A stretch of DNA of 7,638 bases from an uncultured Clostridia bacterium. GTDB taxonomy: Bacteria; Bacillota; Clostridia; TANB77; CAG-508. The position numbers were made by a program, and so were the translations under genes. Positions 1-6,000 of the stretch are shown here, one piece after another (position 1 is the first letter of the stretch; every line of letters begins with the position of its first letter). The notes under the pieces are model-generated. The model saw only the letters and a list, made by a program, of their open reading frames with translations, did not search any database and was not told the DNA's origin. The stretch covers positions 1-7,638 of the forward strand of contig CAKPLV010000035.1 of NCBI GenBank assembly GCA_934167735.1, written 5' to 3'.

Positions 1-74
1 GTCGAGGCGACAGGGATCGAACCTGCGACCTCATGGTCCCAAACCACGCGCGCTACCAACTGCGCTACGCCTCG
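1..74 (-). tRNA. tRNA-Pro (anticodon TGG)
   Basis: Read on the minus strand this folds as a complete cloverleaf. The acceptor stem is CGAGGCG with CGCCTCG, the D stem GCGC with GCGC, the anticodon stem CGTGG with CCATG around loop TTTGGGA, and the T stem GCAGG with CCTGT around loop TTCGATC. The anticodon is TGG (proline). The 5' end is at 74 and the discriminator A at 2. Base 1 gives the first C of a possible encoded CCA, and the rest is cut off by the window edge. It lies downstream of tRNA-Arg on the same strand, but a terminator separates them and it has its own promoter. Confidence 0.95.
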
Positions 75-96
75 ATAAAATTTCAAATGCTTATAT

Positions 97-125
97 ATAA
101 TAGCACACTTTAAAGATAAATTCAA
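97..125 (-). promoter_or_regulatory. Promoter of tRNA-Pro
   Basis: On the minus strand a -35 box TTGAAT (120-125) lies exactly 17 bp from a -10 box TATTAT (97-102). Transcription would begin about 15 bp upstream of the mature tRNA-Pro 5' end. The tRNA-Arg terminator lies just upstream, so a separate promoter is needed. This is a match to the sigma-A consensus by eye. Confidence 0.7.
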
Positions 126-154
126 GAGTTTTTTGAAAAAAATAATAAAAAATC

Positions 155-180
155 AAAAAACGAGAAAAATCTCGTTTTTG
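155..180 (-). terminator. Rho-independent terminator of tRNA-Arg
   Basis: A stem of CGAG paired with CTCG (161-164 and 171-174), extended by A5/T5 arms, encloses a 6-nt loop. On the minus strand it is followed by a run of T. It begins directly after the encoded CCA of tRNA-Arg, which makes it the natural end of that transcript. The A/T arms are symmetrical, so it could also stop plus-strand transcription, but no plus-strand gene lies before it. Confidence 0.85.
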
Positions 181-181
181 T

Positions 182-258
182 TGGTGCGACTGACAGGACT
201 TGAACCTGCAACCTTTCGGTTCGTAGCCGAATGCTCTATCCAGTTAAGCTACAGTCAC
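182..258 (-). tRNA. tRNA-Arg (anticodon ACG)
   Basis: The minus strand forms a full cloverleaf. The acceptor stem is GTGACTG with CAGTCGC (one G-T pair), the D stem GCTT with GAGC, the anticodon stem TTCGG with CCGAA around loop CTACGAA, and the T stem GCAGG with CCTGT around TTCAAGT. The anticodon ACG (A34 normally edited to inosine) reads CGN arginine codons. Discriminator A at 185 is followed by an encoded CCA (182-184). Without CCA the gene is 185-258. It has its own promoter upstream and terminator downstream, so it is a single-gene unit. Confidence 0.96.
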
Positions 259-273
259 AAATGATACTACACT

Positions 274-302
274 ATTATACTTGCATTTTGATAAATTTTC
301 AA
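274..302 (-). promoter_or_regulatory. Promoter of tRNA-Arg
   Basis: On the minus strand a -35 box TTGAAA (297-302) stands 17 bp from a perfect -10 box TATAAT (274-279), about 15 bp before the mature tRNA 5' end. The near-consensus match and ideal spacing fit a strong housekeeping sigma-A promoter for a stable RNA. Confidence 0.82.
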
Positions 303-335
303 GACATATTGGCAAAAAAGTTCAAAATATAAGAA

Positions 336-394
336 AAAAGTCTTTCATCATAAAGTGTACAAATCCAGGTTCGCTTCACAATAAAAAGACTTTT
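336..394 (-). terminator. Long-loop hairpin, probable terminator of the HtrA-like gene
   Basis: A perfect 10-bp inverted repeat pairs 336-345 with 385-394 (minus strand AAAAGTCTTT and AAAGACTTTT), followed by further T residues. It starts about 34 bases after the protease stop codon, so it probably ends that transcript. The loop is unusually long (39 nt, 346-384) and locally richer in G and C than its surroundings, so it may be a structured or mobile small element and not a plain terminator. The rest of the gap 259-427 holds only the tRNA-Arg promoter and no supported gene. Confidence 0.6.
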
Positions 395-427
395 GCTAAA
401 TAATTAAAATTCAATTCAAGTACCAAA

Positions 428-1555
428 CTAATTTTTAGTAGATAATATGATATTAAAAGATTTAGTGATATAACCTCTTCCGATATTTAAAGTAATACTA
501 TCTCCAGGAGCTTTTTGATAAATATATTCACGCAATTCAATCATATTATTTATAACTTTATCATCAACAGAAGTTATGATATCTCCAACTTGTATACCAC
601 TGGAAATAGCGGGACTTTTTTCAGAAATGTGAATTACATATATTCCAGAAGTAAAATTAGGAGAAGAAGCAATATAAGGAATAATTTCTTTATCATAAGC
701 ATAAATACCTAAATAAGCTTCAACAAAAGAATTATTATTTACAAAGCTTTCAATAACAGGTTTTACAACATTTATAGGAACAGCAAATCCAATTCCTTCA
801 GCAGAAGTGATTTTTACAGTATTTATTCCTATAATTTCTCCATTAGGCAAGATAAGAGGACCACCACTATTTCCAGGATTTATGGATGCATCTGTTTGAA
901 TTAAATCAGTCATATATGAAACTGAATTATTTTCTTCAATTTTAATAGTTCTATTTGTAGCACTAATAATGCCTGAAGTTATTGTTCTTCTGAATTCATA
1001 TCCAATTGGATTTCCAATAGCATAAACTGTTTCACCAGATTTTATAGAAGAAGAATCACCAATTGTGGCATATGGTAAATTTGAAGCATTAATTTTAGTT
1101 AAAGATAAATCTAATTCAGAATCACACCAAACTACATTTCCTTCATAAGTATAGCCATTTTTTAGAGTAATATAACATGTAGAATATTTCTCTCCCGTAA
1201 CGTGGCAATTGCTCAAGATATAGCCATTATTAGATACAATAATTCCTGTACCTAATCCAAGATCATTAAGTGAACTTGTAGGAAAAAAGATAGAACTTGA
1301 TTTTGATTTGATTTTTGAAATTCCAACAACACTTTCAGAAACTTTTTCTAACATAGATGAGATTGAATCACTATTTTGTATCACAGAATCCACAGTTTGT
1401 GTATTAGTTGTGGATTGTGAGTGCTTAATATCATATTCAGGAGTAATATCTATTTTTTTATATGTAAGATAAAAAAGATAAGATAATCCAACTAAAAAAG
1501 ATAAAAGCAGAAATATTAAAAAGGCATTTTTAAAAATATTTTTCTTCTTATACAT
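428..1555 (-). CDS. htrA: HtrA/DegP-family membrane-anchored serine protease with one PDZ domain
   Basis: A 375-residue protein of the HtrA (DegP/DegS, peptidase S1C) family. These proteases degrade or refold damaged proteins outside the cytoplasmic membrane. The cytosolic N-terminus is short and basic, residues 11-31 form one membrane anchor, and a polar linker leads to the trypsin-like domain (about 67-272). The catalytic triad is visible as H118 (in NCHV), D149 (in DSELDLSL) and S230 (in GNSGGPL). A single PDZ domain covers about 280-370, with the motif SPAISSGIQVGDII at 314-327. One anchor plus one PDZ is usual for Gram-positive HtrA. The frame is open to an ATG at 1612, but the ATG at 1555 is preferred because GAGAGG lies 5 bases before it and the anchor then sits near the N-terminus. 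Three cysteines (C117, C127, C144) cluster near the active site, which is uncommon in this family. It is transcribed away from the peptide synthetase; family assignment is secure, the exact paralogue is not. Confidence 0.93.
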   Translation of the reverse strand: MYKKKNIFKNAFLIFLLLSFLVGLSYLFYLTYKKIDITPEYDIKHSQSTTNTQTVDSVIQNSDSISSMLEKVSESVVGISKIKSKSSSIFFPTSSLNDLGLGTGIIVSNNGYILSNCHVTGEKYSTCYITLKNGYTYEGNVVWCDSELDLSLTKINASNLPYATIGDSSSIKSGETVYAIGNPIGYEFRRTITSGIISATNRTIKIEENNSVSYMTDLIQTDASINPGNSGGPLILPNGEIIGINTVKITSAEGIGFAVPINVVKPVIESFVNNNSFVEAYLGIYAYDKEIIPYIASSPNFTSGIYVIHISEKSPAISSGIQVGDIITSVDDKVINNMIELREYIYQKAPGDSITLNIGRGYITKSFNIILSTKN

Positions 1556-1559
1556 AATA

Positions 1560-1565
1560 ACCTCT
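1560..1565 (-). promoter_or_regulatory. Ribosome binding site deciding the HtrA start
   Basis: On the minus strand a GAGAGG-type Shine-Dalgarno sequence stands about 5 bases before the ATG at 1553-1555. The upstream in-frame ATG at 1612 has no comparable site and would overlap the predicted promoter, so the shorter protein is preferred. Confidence 0.75.
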
Positions 1566-1572
1566 CTCAATA

Positions 1573-1607
1573 TATTTTTATAATTATAGACAATAATTAT
1601 AAAAATA
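1573..1607. repeat. Perfect 14-bp inverted repeat in the divergent promoter region
   Basis: Arms 1573-1586 (TATTTTTATAATTA) and 1594-1607 (TAATTATAAAAATA) are perfect reverse complements around a 7-base spacer. All arm bases are A or T, so chance is a real alternative. The right arm contains the predicted minus-strand -10 box (1596-1601), and the predicted start site near 1589 falls in the spacer. This would suit a repressor operator or an easily melted promoter element for the protease gene. No regulator is encoded in the window. Confidence 0.5.
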
Positions 1608-1623
1608 ATCATAATATTTGCAA
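1596..1623 (-). promoter_or_regulatory. Predicted promoter of the HtrA-like gene
   Basis: On the minus strand a -35 box TTGCAA (1618-1623) is separated by 16 bp from a consensus -10 box TATAAT (1596-1601). A start near 1589 would give a leader of about 34 bases. A second TATAAT (1583-1588) lacks a good -35 box at the right distance and is less likely. The -35 hexamer is the same palindrome used by the opposite promoter. Confidence 0.55.
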
Positions 1624-1646
1624 AAAATGTAATAAAGTGGTATACT
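1618..1646 (+). promoter_or_regulatory. Predicted promoter of the peptide synthetase gene
   Basis: On the plus strand TTGCAA (1618-1623) and TATACT (1641-1646) are 17 bp apart, giving a start near 1653 and a leader of about 35 bases. TTGCAA equals its own reverse complement, so RNA polymerase could use it in only one direction at a time if both promoters are real. No riboswitch, T-box or attenuator is visible in the short leader. Confidence 0.65.
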
Positions 1647-1672
1647 TTTAGATATATAAATTCGAAATAGAT

Positions 1673-1680
1673 AAAGGTGG
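1673..1680 (+). promoter_or_regulatory. Ribosome binding site of the peptide synthetase
   Basis: AAAGGTGG is a strong Shine-Dalgarno sequence ending 7 bases before the ATG at 1688. It fixes the start of the synthetase at that ATG. A second AAAGG directly touching the ATG is too close to act as a binding site. Confidence 0.85.
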
Positions 1681-1687
1681 ATAAAGG

Positions 1688-3007
1688 ATGTCAGAAGAAA
1701 TAGAAGAGTTATCAAATTCACAAAAATCAATTTGGTTAACAGAGCAATATTATCAAGATAGTAATATTAATAATATTTGTGGTACAGCAATAATAAAAGA
1801 AAAGGTTGACTTTGAAAAATTACAAAAGTCGATCGAACTGGTATGCCAAAAAAACGATAATTTTAAATTAAAGTTTTTTATAGATAATGGAATAGTAAAA
1901 CAAACACTATCTAATCAGTTAAATAAGATAGATATTATTAATGTTGCCAATAAAAAAGAATTAGAACAAATAAGAGAAGAAATAGTTCAACAAAAATTTA
2001 AAATAGACAATTCATTATTATACAAATTTTATATATTTAAATTCTCAAATGGTGAAGGGGCTTTTACGCTTAATATACATCACCTTATTTCAGACGCGTG
2101 GACATTAGCGTTTATTTGTAATGAAATCATCAAAACATATTCCCAATTAAAAAATAATAAAGAAATCAAAGAAGAGAAAAATTATTCATATTTAGATTAT
2201 TTAAAAACAGAAAAAGAGTATATGAAAAGCGAAAAATTTTTAAAAGACAAAGAATATTGGCTTGAAAAATACAATAAAATTCCTGAAGTTGCAGAAATAT
2301 TGGGAAGTAGTACTAAAAAACAAGGATTAATAGATTCTTCAGCAAAGAGAATTAATATAAAATTAGAAAAACAAAATATAGAAGAAATAAAATCATATTG
2401 TAAAACAAACAAAATATCATTATATAATTTCTTTATGGCAATATATAGTATATACATTGCAGAAATTACTGGTTTGAATGAATTTGCAATTGGAACACCA
2501 ATTTTAAATAGAACAAACTACAAAGAAAAAAATACAGCAGGTATGTTTATTAACATTGCACCTTTTAAAATAAATTATAGAGAAAATATAAAATTTGAAG
2601 AATATTTAAAAGAGGTATCTATAGATTCTTTAAACATGTTAAAACACCAAAAATATTCATATCAATGTTTATTAGAAGAACTAAGACAAAGAGAAAAAAA
2701 TATTCCAAATTTATATAATATATTATTATCTTATCAAATCACAAATGCACAAATGAGTGGCGAAGATGTTAAATATAATACAGAATGGACATTTAATGGT
2801 AATTGTGCAGAAGATATAGATATACAAATATATGATCTAAATGATACAGGAAGTCTAAATGTATCATATGATTATAAAACAAGTAAATATACAGAAAAAG
2901 ATATAAAAGACATTCATAAAAGAATAATAAACATTATAAAACAAGTAATACAAAACAATGACATATTAATAAAAGATATAGAAATAATCACAGATGAAGA
3001 AAAAAAT
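1688..3007 (+). other. NRPS domain: N-terminal condensation domain (C1)
   Basis: Residues about 1-440. The opening motif LSNSQKSIW (8-16) corresponds to the condensation-domain C1 motif. The active site reads HHLISDAW (131-138), keeping both histidines and D136 but with Ala in place of the usual Gly of HHxxxDG. The GTPILNRT (269-276) and GMFIN (285-289) motifs are also present. A condensation domain before the first adenylation domain usually attaches a starter, such as a fatty acyl group, or receives a peptide from a separate upstream synthetase. No upstream synthetase is present here, so a starter role is favoured. The acyl donor cannot be read from the sequence. Confidence 0.88.
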
Positions 3008-6000
3008 AAAATTGAAGGATTTAATAAAACCGAATTAAAATACGATAAAACTGAAACAGTTGTTGATATGTTTGAAAAACAAGTAAAACAAAATCCTAAT
3101 AAAATTGCAATTATATGTAATGACACAAAAATAACATATGAGCAATTAAATGAAAAAGCTAACATATTAGCCAATGAAATGCAAAAAAATGGGGTAAAAC
3201 AAGAAGATATTATAGGATTAATGCAATATAGATCTGTTGAAATGATAATAAGTATTTTAGCAATACTAAAATGTGGTGCTACATATTTACCAATAGATCC
3301 TGAATACCCAGAAGATAGAATATCATATATGTTAGAAAACAGTGAATCAAAAACTGTATTGGTAGATAATCAAACAGAAAAATTAATAAAAGAAAAAGTA
3401 ACTACGATAAATGTAGAAAAAGTTGATTTTAGTAATAAAAATACTAATATCCAAAAAATAAAAATACCAGCAAATTCAGTAGCATATATGATATATACAT
3501 CAGGTTCTACTGGAAAGCCAAAAGGGGTACAAGTTACAAACCAAAACTTAAGTAATTTTATAAAAGGCGTAAAAGAAAAAATAGATTTTTCATCAGATAA
3601 AGTAATGGTTTCTGTAACAACAATTTGTTTTGATATATTTGGACTTGAAATATGGGGATCATTAACATCAGGAATAACATTAGTAGTAGCAAATGAAGAA
3701 GAGCAAAACACACCAGCATTATTAAATAAATTATGTGTAAAAAACAATGTAAATATAATTCAAACAACACCATCAAGATATTCAGTTATATTTGAAGAAA
3801 AACAAAATATTCAATTTACAAAAAAACTAACAGATATATTAGTTGGTGGAGAAGCAATAAACAAGAAATTATTACTAGAAATGCAGAAAAAAACAAATGT
3901 AAAAATATTTAATATGTATGGACCAACTGAAACAACAATATGGTCAACTATTAAAGAATTAACAAATGAAAAGGAAATTACAGTAGGAAAACCAATTGCT
4001 AATACACAATGTTATATATTAAACAAAAATGGCAAAATGTTACCAATAGGAACACCAGGAGAACTATATATAGGTGGAGATGGAGTTTCAAGAGGATATT
4101 TTAAAAGAGAGGAATTGAACAAAGAAAAATTTGTTAATAGTAAATATTCTCATAAAGGAAAAATATATAATACAAATGATTTAGCATATTACAAAGAAAA
4201 TGGAGAAATTGTACATTTAGGAAGAACTGATTTCCAAATAAAAATACGTGGATTTAGGGTAGAACTAGGAGAAATTGAAAATGCAATTGAAAAAAATCCA
4301 AAGGTAAAACAAGCAGTTGTGGTAATGAAAAAATTAAATAATGGACATGATGCTCTAATAGGATATTATACAACATCAGAAAACAATGAAAATATAGAAA
4401 AGAAAATAAGAGAAGAACTATTAAAGCAACTACCTAAATATATGGTTCCACAATATCTTATGAAAATAGATAATATGCCATATACACCAAATGGAAAAGT
4501 TGATAGAAAAGCATTACCAGAATTCAATGTGGAAAATAGTAAGAAAAAATATGTGAAAATAAGAGATGAAATTGATGAAGAATTAGTAAAAATGATAGAA
4601 AAAATGCTTCAAATAAAAAACATCAGTCTAAACGATAAATTACTAGAATTAGGAGGAGATTCTCTTACAGCAATTACATTATCAACAAAAATACTATCGA
4701 AATATAATGTACAAATAAATATAAAAGATATAATGTCTGATTATACGATAAAAGATATGGCAGATTATATAAGAAAAAACCAGATTAAAGAAAATATAAA
4801 AGTAAAAATAGGAAAAGCTAAAGAACAAGAATATTATCAATTATCATCAGCACAAAGAAGAATTTATTACAATGTAAAAATGATAGAGGAAAATACTGTT
4901 TATAATATGCCAGGTGCAATATTAATTGATACTATTCTAGATTCAGAAAAAGTACAAAAAGTATTTGAAAGAATTATCAATAGACATAGTACATTAAGAA
5001 CAACATTTGAAATTGTAGGTGAAAAAGTTGTTCAAAAAATACATGAAAAGGTTGATTTCACTGTACCAGTATATAAAAATACGGAAAGTGATATTGAGCA
5101 AATAGAGAAAAAATTTATTAAACCATTTGATCTTGAAAAATCTCCATTATTAAGAGTTGAATTACATTACATAGATAACAAAAAAACATTGTTATTATTA
5201 GATACACATCATATAATAATGGATGGTACAGCACTAAACAATTTAATAATTGAGTTTAATAGATTATACAATGGAGAAGATGTAAAAAATATTCCAATTC
5301 AGTATAAAGATTATGCTGTATGGGAAAATGAGTACAACAATAGTAGTTTAATAAAAATCCCGGAGAACTATTGGCTTAACAAGTTTAAAGATAGTGATTT
5401 TGCACCATTAAATTTACCATATGATTATAAATTTTCTGGAGATAGAACATATAAAGGAAATAGAATATCTAATAAGGTTAATGAAAAAGAATTTAGAAAA
5501 ACAGAAAGATATGCTAAAAAAATAGGTGTATCTCCATATATGTTCTTTATTGCAACATTCTTTATATTGTTATATAAATATACAGGACAAGATGATATAA
5601 ATATTGGAACACCAATTGCAAACAGAAACAGAAATGAAACAAAGAGAATGATTGGAATGTTTGTAAATAATATCGTTTTAAGAGGAAAGATTAATCCAGA
5701 AGAAACTTTTGACGAATTTTTGGATGAAATAAAAGATCAATTATTAGAAGATTTAACATATCAACCATATCCATTTGATATGTTAATAAGAAAATTGAAA
5801 GTAGAATTAGACACATCTAGAAATCCACTATTTGATGTAATGTTCACATATCAAAATAAACAAGAAAACATAGTAAAAATAGGTGATAAAGAGACTCAAA
5901 TTATTGAAATAAATAATAATATTTCAAAATTTAATTTATCATTAGAGATTCAACCAAAAACTCAAACAATAAATATAGAATATTGTACAGATTTATTCAA

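Noticed and set aside
1..302. Integration site or genomic-island boundary at the tRNA genes
   Set aside because: Both tRNAs look intact, and I found no duplicated tRNA 3' end, integrase or other mobile gene in the window.
515..712. Small plus-strand open frame antisense to the protease
   Set aside because: It lies wholly inside the HtrA-like gene, has no ribosome site of note and no recognisable protein features. It is a shadow frame.
1556..1612. Longer HtrA start at the ATG at 1612, adding 19 residues
   Set aside because: It has no good ribosome site, overlaps the predicted promoter and inverted repeat, and would bury the membrane anchor deeper. The ATG at 1555 has GAGAGG at proper spacing.
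1647..1687. Riboswitch, T-box or leader peptide before the synthetase
   Set aside because: The leader is only about 35 bases and shows no stable stem, T-box sequence or small open frame with its own ribosome site.
2197..3776. Several minus-strand open frames of 72-125 codons inside the synthetase gene
   Set aside because: They are antisense to clear condensation and adenylation motifs, rich in Phe, Ile and Ser as expected from reverse-reading A-rich coding DNA, and two overlap each other. Shadows, not genes.
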